Assembly: GCF_039544005.1 (NCBI RefSeq)
Contig: NZ_BAABKV010000001.1
Span: 2,480,001 to 2,544,000, forward strand
Source of the DNA: Kitasatospora paranensis
GTDB taxonomy: Bacteria > Actinomycetota > Actinomycetes > Streptomycetales > Streptomycetaceae
Direction of reading: 5' to 3'
Length of the DNA: 64,000 bases
Shown here: positions 20,077-31,188 of the stretch, one piece after another
Layout: each line of letters begins with the position of its first letter
Numbering within the stretch: the first letter of the stretch is position 1
Made by a program: the position numbers and the translations under genes
Notes under the pieces: model-generated
Told to the model about the DNA's origin: nothing
What the model saw: the letters and a program-made list of their open reading frames with translations, nothing else
The model's database searches: none

Positions 20077-20313
20077 TCAGCCGTGGTGGCTGCGCGGGCG
20101 GCGGCGGACGGCGGCGGGGGCGGAGAGGTCCTGCTGGCCGCCGGTGGCGAGCATCCGGACTTCGTCGCGGTCGCTGATCTCGGCGCGCACGATGCCGCTG
20201 TCGTCGGTGTAGACGGGGTGGCCGCCGGGGCCGAGGGTGCCGGTGGCGTGGACGGCGACGACGTCCTCGTCGGACTCCCCGGGGTGGGTGAAGACCAGTT
20301 CGTACTCGGGCAC
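20077..20313 (-). CDS. small conserved hypothetical protein, possibly DUF6296
   Basis: A 78-residue soluble protein starting at GTG 20313 (PEYELVFTHPGESDEDVV), with AGGAGG 7 bp upstream, which favours this start over the longer open frame. The core (HATGTLGPGGHPVYTDDSGI, then VRAEISDRDEVRMLATGG) is a short beta-rich domain followed by an Arg-rich tail. It resembles small proteins I associate with DUF6296, which are common in Kitasatospora, but I could not check this. Function unknown. Confidence 0.6.
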   Translation of the reverse strand: MPEYELVFTHPGESDEDVVAVHATGTLGPGGHPVYTDDSGIVRAEISDRDEVRMLATGGQQDLSAPAAVRRRPRSHHG

Positions 20314-20456
20314 CGGGCACCTCCTGGTCCGGGACGGGCGTGGGCGGGCGTGCCCACCGTCCCAGTCTGGCCCCTGGCGGCCCGGCGCGCGCTCCGGGAA
20401 CCGGCGGGCCGCCCGGCGCGTCCCATCGCCGCCAAATCGGTTTTCCGACAAGGGGG

Positions 20457-21349
20457 ATGTCCGTGCGCGGGATTCGGGCGGCGGTGGCGGCGGGGCTGGC
20501 GGTGGCGGTCGTGGCGGGGTGCGGCGGCCCGATGGGGCCGGCCGGGTACGACCGGGCGGAGACTCCGCACGCCCGCGCGGTGCGGCTCGCGGCGGCGTGG
20601 CCGGGGTCGGCCTCGGAGCAGCGGTGGCGGACGGGCTACTGGCCGCTGGACGTGCCGGCCGAGTGGCTGCCGGCGGACGCCTTCCACAACGGGGAGGACA
20701 AGGCCGCCTACCTGTCGGGCCGGCTGGTGCTGCGCGGCGCTCTGCCGCAGACGCTGTCGGGGAAGGCCGAGGTGGTGTGGGCGGACGGCTCCCGGCTGTC
20801 GCTGCCGCTGCTCTCGGCCGACCGGGTGTTCCGGGGGCTGACGCAGGGCGGGGCGGTGTGCAGCGGGCACTGCGACGCCGTACTGACGGTGACGGGTGCG
20901 CGGCCGGCCACCCGCACGGTGCGCACCAGCCGCGGGGCCGCGGTGATCCCGGTGTGGGAGTTCGGCGTCGCCGGGTACGCGGCGCCGTTCACCTATCCGG
21001 CGGTGGCGGCGGAGCGGCTGCCGGACGGAGGCCCGTCCGGCCCGGGGCCGGGGTCGGAGTCCGCGCAGTGGTCCGGCACGTCGGCGGACGGCCGGACGCT
21101 GACGGCGATGGTCGAGCACGGCGGGTGCAGCGAGGTGCTGCCGGGCGAGGTGTACGAGACGGACGCGGCGGTGGTGCTGATCGCGCACACCCGGTCCACG
21201 GCGCGGCGGGGCGAGGCCTGCCCCGCGGTGGTGACGGCCGGCCCGCAGGACTTCCGCCTGACCCGCCCGCTGGGCTCCCGGGCGGTGCTGGACTTCGTCT
21301 CGGGGCTGCCGCAGGCCCAGCAGAGCGGGCAGCCGGTGCAGGGGGCTGA
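20457..21349 (+). CDS. putative secreted lipoprotein
   Basis: ATG 20457 follows AGGGGG. The signal peptide (RAAVAAGLAVAVVAGC) ends in the lipobox VAGC, so the Cys at about residue 21 would be lipidated. The mature part has a conserved-looking region (WRTGYWPLDVPAEWLPADAF) and cysteine pairs (CSGHC, GGC, EAC) that could form disulfides outside the cell. As written, the frame runs on to 21440 into the next gene. One missing G in the run at 21341-21345 would give a stop at 21347-21349 (QPVQGG) and 297 aa, which I prefer. I recognise no family. Confidence 0.6.
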
Positions 21350-21418
21350 GCGGGGGCTGTCGCGGGGCGGGGCGGGTGCGGCAGGATCGTGGCCCTGGAT
21401 CCGGACCTGGAGGCTGAC

Positions 21419-21931
21419 GTGTGGGAGACCGAGCGGCTGACGATCCGCCCGTGGCGGGCGGAGGACCGCGACCGGGCGTTCGACCTGTACGCGCGGTGGG
21501 AGGTCGCCCGCTGGCTGGGTGCGGCGCCGCGGGTGCTGGAGTCGCCGCAGGAGGCCGCGGCGATGATCGAGCGGTTTCGGGGCCGGTCGGCGGACCCGCG
21601 GTACGGCGTGTGGGCGGTGGAGCGGCGGGACACCGGGGTGGTCGCCGGGTCGGTGCTGCTCGTCCCGATGCCGGACGGCGACGGCGAGGTGGAGGTCGGC
21701 TGGCACTTCCACCCGGACTCCTGGGGCCACGGCTTCGCCACCGAGGCCGCGCGGGCCGTGGTGGCGAAGGGGTTCGCGGACGGTCTGGCGGAGATCCTGG
21801 CGGTCGTCCGGCCCGGCAACGAGCCGTCGATGGCGGTCTGCCGCCGGCTGGGGATGGCCCCGCTGGGCCGCACGGACCGCTGGTACGGGACGGAGCTGGA
21901 GGCCTTCCGGCTCGGCCGGCCGCAGGAGTGA
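21419..21931 (+). CDS. GNAT-family N-acetyltransferase
   Basis: RimJ/RimL-like acetyltransferase: ETERLTIRPWRAEDRDRAFD at the N-terminus, the acetyl-CoA site in WHFHPDSWGHGFATEAARAV, then NEPSMAVCRRLGM. GTG 21419 is preferred because GGAGG lies 5 bp upstream; GTG 21389 is in the same frame with a poorer site. Length is 170 aa. The substrate is unknown: possibly a ribosomal protein terminus, an amine or an antibiotic. Confidence 0.88.
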   Translation: MWETERLTIRPWRAEDRDRAFDLYARWEVARWLGAAPRVLESPQEAAAMIERFRGRSADPRYGVWAVERRDTGVVAGSVLLVPMPDGDGEVEVGWHFHPDSWGHGFATEAARAVVAKGFADGLAEILAVVRPGNEPSMAVCRRLGMAPLGRTDRWYGTELEAFRLGRPQE

Positions 21932-21957
21932 CCGGACGGCCGAACGCGTGACCGGAG

Positions 21958-21986
21958 GGGTGCGGGCGGGCCGGCCGCCCGCACCC
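21958..21986. terminator. bidirectional terminator between GNAT and aldehyde dehydrogenase genes
   Basis: GGGTGCGGGCGG (21958-21969) pairs perfectly with 21975-21986 across a 5-nt loop, between converging genes. Confidence 0.75.
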
Positions 21987-21993
21987 GCCGGGC

Positions 21994-23450
21994 TCAGAAC
22001 GGGAAGCGGCTGCGCCCGTGCTGGATGGAGATCCACTTGACGGTGGTGAAGGCGTCCACGGTGGCGTCGCCGTTGAGGCGGCCGACGCCGGAGTTCTTCT
22101 CGCCGCCGAAGGGCACGATCGGTTCGTCCGCGATGGTGCCGTCGTTGATGTGGATCATGCCGGTCTCGATCCGCTGGGCGATCCGCACGCCGCGCTCGAT
22201 GTCGCCGGTGTGCACGGCGCCGCTGAGTCCGAACGGGCTGTCGTTGGCGATCTCCACCGCCTCGTCCTCGCCGTCGAACGGCACCACGACGACGACGGGG
22301 CCGAAGATCTCCCGGCGCAGGATGGGCGCGTCGTGCGGGACGCCGGTGAGCACGACCGGGTCCATCAGGGTGCCCACGGTCGCGCCGCGCAGCAGGACCT
22401 CGGCGCCCTCGGCGACGGCCTGGTCGACCTGGGCGGTGATGCCGTCGGCCTGGGCGCTGTTGATCAGCGGGCCGATGTCGGTGGCCGGGTCCTGCGGGTC
22501 GCCGACGGTCAGGGTGCGGATCTTGGCGACGAAGCGGGCGTTGAAGTCGTCGACGACCGAGCGGTCGACCAGGACGCGGTTGGCGGCCATGCAGACCTGG
22601 CCCTGGTGGGCGAAGCGGCTGAAGACCGCGGCGTCGACGGCGTAGTCGAGGTCGGCGTCGTCGAGGACGATGAGCGCGCTGTTGCCGCCGAGTTCGAGGA
22701 TCGTCCGCTTGAAGTGGCTCGCGGCGACGGTGGCGACGTGCCGGCCGACCTGGTCGGAGCCGGTGAAGGCGATGACCTTGGGGACGGGGTGCTCGATGAA
22801 GGCGTCGCCGATCTCGGCGATGTCGGTGAGCACCACGTTGAGCAGGCCGCCGGGCAGCCCGGCCTCCTCGAAGATCTTCGCGATCAGGGTGCCGCCGGTG
22901 ACCGGCGCGTCCTGGTGGGGCTTGAGGACGACGCCGTTGCCGAGGGCGAGCGCGGGCGCGACGGCCTTCAGCGACAGGAACAGCGGGAAGTTGAACGGGC
23001 TGATCACGCCGACCACGCCGACCGGCAGCCGGTAGACCCGGTTCTCCTTGCCGTCGACGGGGGACGGCAGGATGCGGCCCTCGGCGCGCAGCGAGAGCTG
23101 CATGCACTCGCGCAGCATGTCCTTGGCGAGGAGAGTTCGAAGCCCGCCTTCAGCCGGGTGCCGCCGAGTTCGGCGATGATGGTGGCGGTGATCTCCTGCT
23201 CGCGGTCCTCGATGACCCGCAGGGCCCGCTCGAAGACCAGCCTGCGGGTGTAGGGGTTGATCCTCGCCCACTGGCGCTGGGCGCGCTCGGCGGCGCGGTA
23301 GGCCTCGTCGACCTCTCCGACGGTGGCGACGGTGATCGCGGCGAGCTTCTCGCCGCTGTACGGGTTGATGTCGACGATGTCCCACGATCCGCTGCCGGGG
23401 CGCCACTGGCCGTCGATGTACTGCTGCGACAGTTCGGTGAAGTGGGACAT
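21994..23450 (-). CDS. NAD(P)-dependent aldehyde dehydrogenase, vanillin/benzaldehyde-dehydrogenase-like (one apparent deletion)
   Basis: Oxidises an aldehyde to the acid. Family blocks are FNFPLFLSLKAVAPALALGN, VIAFTGSDQVGRH, the general base in TILELGGNSALIV, the catalytic Cys in FAHQGQVCMAANRVLV and EIFGPVVVVVPFDG. The pattern fits the aromatic-aldehyde branch, but the substrate is inferred only from resemblance. One base is missing near 23132; adding it restores GFELSLAKDMLRE. Repaired length is 485 aa. Start ATG 23450. It lies downstream of a regulator gene in the same direction. An imperfect palindrome (23471-23488, TCCGTCCGTACTGACGGA) lies just before it. Confidence 0.92.
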
Positions 23451-23518
23451 CCGCTGCCTTCCCATGAGTTCCGTCCGTACTGACGGATCTGACGAGAAGT
23501 CATCCTACTGACCGACGA

Positions 23519-24383
23519 TCAGTTGTCCCGAAGAACTGTCCGGAGAAGGTCGAGTGAACGCTCGGGCGACAGGGCCGCCGCCCGCAGCCGCTCCAGCGCC
23601 GCGGCGTACTCCGAGACCTCCACCGGGCGGTCCAGGTAGAGCGCGGTGGTGAACTGCTCCAGGTAGACCACGTCCGGGAGTTCCGCCCCGGGGAAGCCCA
23701 GCACGGTGAAGGCGCCCGCGTCCGCCCCGGGCCGCTCGCTGCCCAGCGGCACCACCCGGACGACCACGCCCGGCAGCGCGGCCTGCGCGATCAGGTGCTC
23801 CAGCTGCCCGCGCATCACCTCCGGCCCCCGCAGGACCGGCGCAGCACCGCCTCGTCGAGCACCGCCTCCAGCCGCGGCGCCCGGCTGGCCGACAGCAGCT
23901 GCCGGCGGCGCATCCGGACGGCGACCCGGCGGTCCACCTCCTCGGGCGAGGCGGTGTGCCGTCCCAGCAGCACCACGGCCCGGGCGTAGGCCTCGGTCTG
24001 CAGCAGCCCCGGGACGTACTGGACCTCGTAGCAGGCGATGACGGAGGCGGCCTGCTCCAGGCCCAGGTAGGTCTGGAACCAGGGCGGGACGACGTCCTCC
24101 TGGCCGTGCCACCAGGCGGTCGCGTTGGCCTCGCCGACCAGGGCGAGCAGGGCGGCCCGCTCCTCCCCTCCGGCAGGCCGTAGAGGGTCAGCAGGTCGGC
24201 GACGTCGCGCTCCTTGAAGCCGACCCGGCCGAGCTCCATCCGGCTGATCTTGGACTCGGAGGCCCTGATCGAGTACCCCGCGTCCTCCCGGGAGACCCCG
24301 GATGCCTCCCGGAGCCGGCGCAGCCGGGATCCGAGCAGCAGCCGGTGCGCGGTGGCCCCGCCGCCCGTGTGGAGCATGCTCAT
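23519..24383 (-). CDS. Scr1/DUF5753-type XRE-family regulator (two apparent deletions)
   Basis: The N-terminal helix-turn-helix (LLGSRLRRLREASGVSREDA, SESKISRMELGRVGF) is followed by the DUF5753/Scr1 ligand-binding-like domain (QYVPGLLQTEAYARAV, GPEVMRGQLEHLI, VVPLGSERPGADAGAFTVLG). Repairs: one G near 24165 and one G near 23837. Repaired length is 288 aa. Such regulators usually sit beside a small DUF397 gene; I found none here, and the next gene in the same direction is the aldehyde dehydrogenase. Confidence 0.85.
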
Positions 24384-24528
24384 CGCGCCGACCTCCGTGG
24401 ACCGTGCGGCAGTTGTCCGTCCGCGGCAGTCTGCCAGGTGCACGCAGTGCCCGGAAGTGGCCTTCGGTCGGACTCCCGGCCGATTCCCAGGAAGCCCCCG
24501 GGGTGCCCGGCCGGGCCCGGACAGCAGT

Positions 24529-24570
24529 CGGCGCCTGCCCCCCACTTGGTCGGGGAGGGGGCAGGCGCCG
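24529..24570. terminator. terminator downstream of gltD
   Basis: CGGCGCCTGCCCCC (24529-24542) pairs perfectly with 24557-24570; the loop is 14 nt. It lies about 90 bp after the gltD stop. Confidence 0.75.
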
Positions 24571-24657
24571 AAACCGCAGGGCCCGGCGGCTCTGACGGGT
24601 CGCGGTGTGGAGCAGCCGGGGAGTGCCCGGCGGTTCAGGTGAGGGTGAACGGTGCCG

Positions 24658-26118
24658 TCAGACCACCAGCGGGCGGTCGGTCGGGCGGATGGGCGCGGGC
24701 AGCGGGGTCTTGCCGCCCAGGTACTTGTCGACCGCCGCGGCGGCCGAGCGGCCCTCCGCGATGGCCCACACGATCAGGGACTGGCCGCGGCCGGCGTCGC
24801 CGCAGACGTACACGCCGTCCACGTTGGTGCCGAACTTGCCGTCGCGGGCGACGTTGCCGCGGTTGTCCAGCTCGACGCCGAGCTGCTCGACCAGGCCGTT
24901 CTTCACGTCGGTGCCGGTGAAGCCCATGGCGAGGGTGACCAGCTGGGCGGGGATCGCCCGCTCGGTGCCGGGCACCGGAGCGAACGTGCCGTCCTTGAAC
25001 TCGACCTCGACGAGGTGGAGTTCCGCGACGTTGCCGTCCTCGTCGCCGGTGAAGCGGGTGGTGTTGACGGAGTAGACCCGCTCACCGCCCTCCTCGTGCG
25101 CGGAGGTGACCTTGTAGGTCATCGGCATGGTCGGCCATGGCTGGTGGCCGGGGCGGGCGTCGCTCGGCCGCGGCATGATCTCCAGCTGGGTGACCGAGGC
25201 CGCGCCCTGGCGGTGGGCGGTGCCGACGCAGTCCGCGCCGGTGTCGCCGCCGCCGATGACGACCACGTGCTTGCCCTTGGCGCTGACCGGGGAGTCGACG
25301 AAGTCGCCCTCCTGCACCTTGTTGGCCAGCGGCAGGTACTCCATGGCCTGGTACACGCCCTTGAACTCCCGTCCGGGGACGGGCAGGTCACGGGCGGTGG
25401 TGGCGCCGGCGGCGATCACGACCGCGTCGAAGCGCTCGCGCAGCTGCTGGCCGCTGATGTCGACGCCCGCCTCGACACCGGTACGGAACCGGGTGCCCTC
25501 CGCGCGCATCTGCTCGATGCGGCGGTTGATGTGGCGCTTCTCCATCTTGAACTCGGGGATGCCGTAGCGCAGCAGGCCGCCGACGCGGTCGGCGCGCTCG
25601 TACACGACCACGGTGTGGCCGGCCCGGGTGAGCTGCTGGGCGGCGGCCAGGCCGGCCGGGCCGGAGCCGATGACGGCCACGGTCTTGCCGGACAGGCGCT
25701 CCGGGATCTGGGCGGCGACGCCGCCCCGGTCCCAGGCCTTGTCGATGATGGTGACCTCGACGTTCTTGATGGTCACCGCGTCCTGGTTGATGCCCAGGAC
25801 ACACGCCGACTCGCAGGGCGCCGGGCAGAGACGGCCGGTGAACTCCGGGAAGTTGTTGGTCGCGTGCAGGCGCTCGATGGCGCCCGTCCAGTCGTCCCGG
25901 AACGCCAGGTCGTTCCACTCGGGGATGAGGTTCCCGAGCGGGCAGCCGTTGTGGCAGAACGGGATGCCGCAGTCCATGCAGCGGCCGGCCTGCTCGGTGA
26001 TGATCGGCAGGAGGCTGCGCTCGACGTAGACCTCGTTCCAGTCCCGCAGGCGCACGTCGACGGGACGGCGCTCGGCGAGCTGCTTCGGGGTGGTCAGGAA
26101 GCCCTTCGGGTCAGCCAT
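24658..26118 (-). CDS. gltD: glutamate synthase, small (beta) subunit
   Basis: Supplies electrons from NADPH to the large subunit for glutamate formation. It has two N-terminal iron-sulfur motifs ([13 protein letters not shown] and CPAPCESAC), an FAD-binding GxGxxG ([17 protein letters not shown]) and an NADPH-binding GxGxxG ([17 protein letters not shown]). Length is 486 aa, complete, with no frame problem. ATG 26118 overlaps the gltB stop by 8 bp, so translation is coupled. The terminator follows about 90 bp later, so gltBD is a two-gene transcript. Confidence 0.97.
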   Translation of the reverse strand: MADPKGFLTTPKQLAERRPVDVRLRDWNEVYVERSLLPIITEQAGRCMDCGIPFCHNGCPLGNLIPEWNDLAFRDDWTGAIERLHATNNFPEFTGRLCPAPCESACVLGINQDAVTIKNVEVTIIDKAWDRGGVAAQIPERLSGKTVAVIGSGPAGLAAAQQLTRAGHTVVVYERADRVGGLLRYGIPEFKMEKRHINRRIEQMRAEGTRFRTGVEAGVDISGQQLRERFDAVVIAAGATTARDLPVPGREFKGVYQAMEYLPLANKVQEGDFVDSPVSAKGKHVVVIGGGDTGADCVGTAHRQGAASVTQLEIMPRPSDARPGHQPWPTMPMTYKVTSAHEEGGERVYSVNTTRFTGDEDGNVAELHLVEVEFKDGTFAPVPGTERAIPAQLVTLAMGFTGTDVKNGLVEQLGVELDNRGNVARDGKFGTNVDGVYVCGDAGRGQSLIVWAIAEGRSAAAAVDKYLGGKTPLPAPIRPTDRPLVV

Positions 26119-29100
26119 GTGCCGCCTCCATCATCTTGCGAGTGGTCTCGGACTCGGAGAGCCCGTCGCGCTCAGCGGCATCCTTGGCGGCGAGCACAGC
26201 CTTGTAGTCGGTGGGCATGATCTTGGAGAAGCGGGAGACCCCGCTGCCCCAGTCGGCCAGGAGCTCGGCGGCGACGGTGGAGCCGGTCTCCTCGTAGTGC
26301 TGCTGCACGGTCTCGCGCAGCCACTCGCGGTCCTTCGCGTCGGGGGCCTCGATGCCGACCATGCCGCCGTTGACATTGGCCGGACGCAGGTCGAGGACGT
26401 ACGCGATGCCGCCGGACATGCCCGCGGCGAGGTTGCGCCCGGTCTCGCCGAGGATGACCACCCGGCCGCCGGTCATGTACTCCAGGCCGTGGTCGCCCAC
26501 GCCCTCCACGACCAGGGTAGCGCCGGAGTTGCGGACGGCGAAGCGCTCGCCGGCCTTGCCCCGCAGGTGGATGCGGCCGGCGGTGGCGCCGTAGCCGATG
26601 GTGTTGCCGGCGATGACGTGGTTCTGCGCGTCGGCGCCGATGGCCGCGGCGTCGCGGGCCGGGCGGACGATCACGACGCCGCCGGAGAGGCCCTTGCCGA
26701 CGTAGTCGTTGGCGTCGCCCTCCAGCCGCAGGGTGATGCCCGTCGGCACGAAGGCGCCGAACGACTGGCCGGCGGAGCCGGTGAAGGTCACGTCGATGGT
26801 GCCCTCGGGCAGGCCCTCGCCGCGGTACCGCTTGGTCACCTGGTGGCCGAGCATGGTGCCGACCGTCCGGTTGACGTTGCGGATCGGCAGCTGGATCCGG
26901 ACGGCCTCGCCGCGCTCCAGGGCGTCCTCGGCCAGCTCGATGAGCTGGTTGTCGAGGGCCTTGTCCAGCGAGTGGTCCTGGCCGGTGGTGTTGTGCAGGG
27001 CCGCGCCCTCGGGGAGCTCGGGCACGTGGAAGAGCGGCGCCAGGTCGAGGCCGGCCGCCTTCCAGTGGTCGATCGCGGCGGCCGCGTCGATGTGCTCGGC
27101 GTGGCCGACGGCCTCCTCGATGGAGCGGAAGCCCAGCTCGGCGAGGATCTCGCGGACCTCCTCGGCGATGAACTCGAAGAAGTTCACCACGAACTCCGGC
27201 TTGCCGGAGAAGCGGTCGCGCAGCACCGGGTTCTGGGTGGCGACACCGACCGGGCAGGTGTCCAGGTGGCAGACGCGCATCATGATGCAGCCGGAGACCA
27301 CCAGCGGGGCGGTCGCGAAGCCGAACTCCTCGGCGCCCAGGAGGGCGGCGATGACGACGTCGCGGCCGGTCTTCAGCTGGCCGTCGGTCTGCACCACGAT
27401 GCGGTCGCGCAGGCCGTTCAGCAGCAGGGTCTGCTGGGTCTCGGCGAGACCGAGCTCCCAGGGGCCGCCCGCGTGCTTGAGCGAGGTCAGCGGCGAGGCG
27501 CCGGTGCCGCCGTCGTGGCCGGAGACGAGCACCACGTCGGCGTGCGCCTTGGAGACGCCCGCGGCGACGGTGCCGACACCGACCTCGGAGACCAGCTTCA
27601 CGTGGATGCGGGCCGCCGGGTTGGCGTTCTTGAGGTCGTGGATCAGCTGAGCCAGGTCCTCGATGGAGTAGATGTCGTGGTGCGGCGGCGGCGAGATCAG
27701 GCCGACACCCGGGGTGGAGTGCCGGGTCTTCGCGACCCACGGGTACACCTTGTGGCCGGGCAGCTGGCCGCCCTCGCCGGGCTTGGCGCCCTGGGCCATC
27801 TTGATCTGGATGTCGTCCGCGTTGACCAGGTACTCGCTGGTGACGCCGAACCGGCCGGAGGCGACCTGCTTGATCGCCGAGCGGCGCTCCGGGTCGTACA
27901 GGCGCTCCGGGTCCTCGCCGCCCTCGCCGGTGTTGGACTTGCCGCCGAGGCGGTTCATCGCGATGGCCAGCGTCTCGTGCGCCTCCATCGAGATGGAGCC
28001 GTACGACATGGCGCCGGTGGAGAACCGCTTGACGATCTCGGAGACCGGCTCGACCTCGTCGACGGAGATCGGGGCACGGCCCTTGCCGTCGAGCTTGAAC
28101 AGGCCGCGCAGCGTCATCAGGCGCTCGGACTGCTCGTTCACCCGGCCGGTGTACTGCTTGAAGATGTCGTAGCGCCGGGTGCGGGTGGAGTGCTGCAGGC
28201 GGAACACCGTGTCCGGGTCGAACAGGTGCGGCTCGCCCTCGCGACGCCACTGGTACTCGCCGCCGATCTCCAGCGCGCGGTGCGCGGCCGGGATGCCGGA
28301 GGCCGGGTACGCCTTGGCGTGGCGGGCCGCGGTCTCCTTGGCGATCTCGTCCAGGCCGATGCCGCCGAGCTTGGTGGTGGTGCCGGAGAAGTAGGCGTCC
28401 ACCAGGCCCTGGGAGAGGCCGATCGCCTCGAAGACCTGGGCGCCGCGGTACGAGGCCACGGTGGAGATGCCCATCTTCGACATGACCTTGAGGACGCCCT
28501 TGCCGAGCGCCTTGATCAGGTTCTTGATGGCCTTGTCGGCCTCCACGCCCTGGATGAAGACGTTCTGCGCGACCAGGTCCTCGACGGACTCCATCGCCAG
28601 GTACGGGTTGACCGCGCCCGCGCCGTAGCCGACCAGCAGCGCGACGTGGTGCACCTCGCGCACGTCGCCGGCCTCGACGATCAGCGACACCTGGGTGCGC
28701 TGCTTGGTGCGGATCAGGTGGTGGTGGATCGCGGAGGTGAGCAGCAGCGACGGGATCGGCGCGTGCTCGGCGTCCGAGTGGCGGTCGGAGAGGACGACGA
28801 TGCGGGCGCCCTCGGCGATCGCGGCGTCGGCCTCGGCGGCGATCTCGGCGAGGCGGGCCGCCAGGCCCTGGCCGCCGCTGGAGACCTTGTAGAGGCCGGA
28901 GAGCGTGACCGCCTTCAGGCCGGGCTGGTCGCCGTCGGCGTTGATGTGGATGAGCTTGGCCAGCTCGTCGTTGTCGATCACCGGGAAGGTGATGCCGACC
29001 GAGCGGCAGGCCGACGGGGTCGCGTCGAGCAGGTTGCCCTCGGGGCCGAGGTTGCTCAGCAGCGAGGTGACGAGCTCCTCGCGGATGGCGTCCAGCGGCG

Positions 29101-30709
29101 GGTTGGTGACCTGCGCGAAGAGCTGCACGAAGTAGTCGAACAGCAGGCGCGGCTTCTCGGAGAGCGCGGCGATCGGGCTGTCGGTGCCCATCGAGCCGAG
29201 CGCCTCGCCGCCGGTCTTCGCCATCGGCGCCAGGATGACGCGCAGCTCCTCCTCGGTGTAGCCGAAGGTCTGCTGCCGGCGGGTCACCGAGGCGTGGGTG
29301 TGGGCGATGTGCTCGCGCTCGGGGAGCTTGGCGAGCTGGATCTGCCCGGCGTCGATCCACTCCTCGTAGGGGTGCTCGGAGGCCAGCGCCGACTTGATCT
29401 CCTCGTCCTCGACGATGCGGCCCTCGGCCGTGTCGACGAGGAACATCTTGCCGGGCTGCAGGCGGCCCTTCTTGGTGACCTTCTCCTGGTCGATGTCGAG
29501 CACGCCGACCTCGGAGGAGAGGACGACCAGGCCGTCCTCGGTGACCCAGTAGCGGGCCGGGCGCAGGCCGTTGCGGTCGAGGACCGCGCCGACCTGGGTG
29601 CCGTCGGTGAAGGTGACGCAGGCCGGGCCGTCCCAGGGCTCCATCAGGTTGGAGTGGTACTGGTAGAACGCGCGGCGGGCGGGCTCCATGGTGGCGTGGT
29701 TCTCCCACGCCTCCGGGATCATCATCAGCACGGAGTGCGGCAGCGAGCGGCCGCCGAGGTGGAGCAGCTCCAGGACCTCGTCGAAGGACGCCGAGTCGGA
29801 GTGGTCCGGGGTGCAGACCGGGAAGATCCGGCTGATGTCGCCCGGGATGAGGTCGGTGGCGAGCTGGGACTCGCGGGCGGTCATCCAGTTCCGGTTGCCC
29901 TTGACCGTGTTGATCTCGCCGTTGTGCGCGACGAACCGGTACGGGTGGGCGAGCGGCCAGCTCGGGAAGGTGTTGGTCGAGAACCGCGAGTGCACCAGGC
30001 CGACGGCGGAGGCGTAGAGCCGGTCCGACAGGTCGGGGAAGAAGGGCTCCAGCTGGCCGGTGGTCAGCATGCCCTTGTAGACCAGGGTGCGGGCCGAGAG
30101 CGACGGGAAGTACACGCCGGCTTCGCGCTCGGCGCGCTTGCGGACGACGAAGGCAACCCGGTCGAGCTCGATGCCGGCCCGGTCGCCGCCGGCCACGAAG
30201 ACCTGGCGGAAGCGGGGCATGACGCTGCGGGCGGTGGCGCCGAGCAGGTCCGGGGTGACCGGGACGTCGCGCCAGCCGAGGACGGCGAGGCCCTCCTCGG
30301 CCGCGATGGCCTCGATGCGGGCGACGGCGGCGGCGTCGGCGGTGTCCTCGTCCGGGAGGAAGGCGATGCCGACCGCGTACGAGCCGGCGGCGGGCAGCTC
30401 GAAGGAGACCTTGCTGCGCAGGAATGCGTCCGGGACCTGGGTCAGGATGCCCGCGCCGTCACCGGAGTCCGGCTCGGCGCCGGTGGCGCCGCGGTGCTCC
30501 AGGTTGCGCAGGACGGTGAGCGCCTGGTCGACGACGGTGTGGTCGGCAATGCCGGTCAGCGTGGCGACGAAGCCGACGCCACAGGCGTCGTGCTCGTTCC
30601 GCGGGTCGTACAGGCCCTGAGCAGCAGGTCGCGCATCCGGAACGAGCGCGTAGGGCCGCGAAGGGGCCTGCTCGGGCTCGTTGGCGGAGTGCATGGATGC
30701 AGACAGCAT
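26111..30709 (-). CDS. gltB: glutamate synthase, large (alpha) subunit
   Basis: Converts glutamine and 2-oxoglutarate to two glutamates. The N-terminal class II amidotransferase domain begins at Cys43 ([10 protein letters not shown]), implying a 42-residue propeptide that is cleaved off. The FMN-binding synthase domain includes the 3Fe-4S motif [15 protein letters not shown]. The C-terminal beta-helix ([29 protein letters not shown]) is intact. ATG 30709 was chosen because GGGAG lies 5 bp upstream; the longer open frame starts at a TTG without support. Length is 1532 aa and the frame is fully intact over 4.6 kb, unlike many neighbours. Confidence 0.97.
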   Translation of the reverse strand: MLSASMHSANEPEQAPSRPYALVPDARPAAQGLYDPRNEHDACGVGFVATLTGIADHTVVDQALTVLRNLEHRGATGAEPDSGDGAGILTQVPDAFLRSKVSFELPAAGSYAVGIAFLPDEDTADAAAVARIEAIAAEEGLAVLGWRDVPVTPDLLGATARSVMPRFRQVFVAGGDRAGIELDRVAFVVRKRAEREAGVYFPSLSARTLVYKGMLTTGQLEPFFPDLSDRLYASAVGLVHSRFSTNTFPSWPLAHPYRFVAHNGEINTVKGNRNWMTARESQLATDLIPGDISRIFPVCTPDHSDSASFDEVLELLHLGGRSLPHSVLMMIPEAWENHATMEPARRAFYQYHSNLMEPWDGPACVTFTDGTQVGAVLDRNGLRPARYWVTEDGLVVLSSEVGVLDIDQEKVTKKGRLQPGKMFLVDTAEGRIVEDEEIKSALASEHPYEEWIDAGQIQLAKLPEREHIAHTHASVTRRQQTFGYTEEELRVILAPMAKTGGEALGSMGTDSPIAALSEKPRLLFDYFVQLFAQVTNPPLDAIREELVTSLLSNLGPEGNLLDATPSACRSVGITFPVIDNDELAKLIHINADGDQPGLKAVTLSGLYKVSSGGQGLAARLAEIAAEADAAIAEGARIVVLSDRHSDAEHAPIPSLLLTSAIHHHLIRTKQRTQVSLIVEAGDVREVHHVALLVGYGAGAVNPYLAMESVEDLVAQNVFIQGVEADKAIKNLIKALGKGVLKVMSKMGISTVASYRGAQVFEAIGLSQGLVDAYFSGTTTKLGGIGLDEIAKETAARHAKAYPASGIPAAHRALEIGGEYQWRREGEPHLFDPDTVFRLQHSTRTRRYDIFKQYTGRVNEQSERLMTLRGLFKLDGKGRAPISVDEVEPVSEIVKRFSTGAMSYGSISMEAHETLAIAMNRLGGKSNTGEGGEDPERLYDPERRSAIKQVASGRFGVTSEYLVNADDIQIKMAQGAKPGEGGQLPGHKVYPWVAKTRHSTPGVGLISPPPHHDIYSIEDLAQLIHDLKNANPAARIHVKLVSEVGVGTVAAGVSKAHADVVLVSGHDGGTGASPLTSLKHAGGPWELGLAETQQTLLLNGLRDRIVVQTDGQLKTGRDVVIAALLGAEEFGFATAPLVVSGCIMMRVCHLDTCPVGVATQNPVLRDRFSGKPEFVVNFFEFIAEEVREILAELGFRSIEEAVGHAEHIDAAAAIDHWKAAGLDLAPLFHVPELPEGAALHNTTGQDHSLDKALDNQLIELAEDALERGEAVRIQLPIRNVNRTVGTMLGHQVTKRYRGEGLPEGTIDVTFTGSAGQSFGAFVPTGITLRLEGDANDYVGKGLSGGVVIVRPARDAAAIGADAQNHVIAGNTIGYGATAGRIHLRGKAGERFAVRNSGATLVVEGVGDHGLEYMTGGRVVILGETGRNLAAGMSGGIAYVLDLRPANVNGGMVGIEAPDAKDREWLRETVQQHYEETGSTVAAELLADWGSGVSRFSKIMPTDYKAVLAAKDAAERDGLSESETTRKMMEAAHG

Positions 30710-31142
30710 CGGCTCTCCCGTCGTCGTCTTTGGCAAGTGCGTGAGCAATAGGGACGACGTTGGCCCTCATGCGATTTCGTGCAGGTTACATGATGCCGGA
30801 TATCCCGGGAAGTGGAATATGGCGTCCACATGGCGGACATAACCCGCAGGTCAGCGGCGGTTACCGATGGGTAGAACCGGCGCGGCGGAGCAGTCGTCGA
30901 TCCGCACGTTTCCACCAGTGTGCCCAACCGCCCACCGGGCGAAACGGCGCCGAAACGCTCCGGCCATCAACCCCCGGGAGGGGCGCCTGCGATTCCAACC
31001 CGGGCGGCGCACCCCCGGAATGGAATCCGAGGGTTCGTACGCCCCGCAGCGAGCCTAGGACAGGCGCTCGACCGCGTCCCATGTGTGGAACGTCACGCAA
31101 CCCAAGGCATAGTCATGCGGTCGTCTGTGGCATCGCACGAAA
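30710..31142. other. intergenic region upstream of gltB
   Basis: About 430 bp without a supported gene. The 100 bp next to gltB are less GC-rich (around 30730-30830) and hold the probable promoter and the GlnR-like site. The rest (30850-31140) shows nothing I can name. A minus-strand open frame at 30861-31100 has no conserved look and no ribosome binding site. Confidence 0.5.
30774..30789 (-). promoter_or_regulatory. possible GlnR half-site upstream of gltB
   Basis: On the minus strand the sequence GTAAC-CTGCAC-GAAAT matches the GlnR a/b box pattern (gTnAc, 6 bp, GaAAc) at 9 of 10 positions, 65 bp before the gltB start. Only one a/b pair is present; strong sites usually have two. Confidence 0.4.
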
Positions 31143-31174
31143 CCGCGCACCGGGCCCGCGGGCCCGGTGCGCGG
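31143..31174. terminator. terminator downstream of the VIT-family gene
   Basis: A perfect 32-nt palindrome centred between 31158 and 31159, starting 15 bp after the stop of the minus-strand VIT gene. It would also shield the gltB promoter region from read-through. Confidence 0.75.
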
Positions 31175-31188
31175 CACGAACCCGCCGG

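Noticed and set aside
26090..30751. A 1553-residue open frame on the plus strand opposite gltB
   Set aside because: It is the mirror frame of a GC-rich gene. gltB on the minus strand has every conserved motif and the mirror product is Asp/Gly/Val low-complexity.
30861..31100. Possible Trp-rich leader peptide (WAHWWK) on the minus strand upstream of gltB
   Set aside because: No ribosome binding site, no trp gene downstream, and it lies in a frame without other support.
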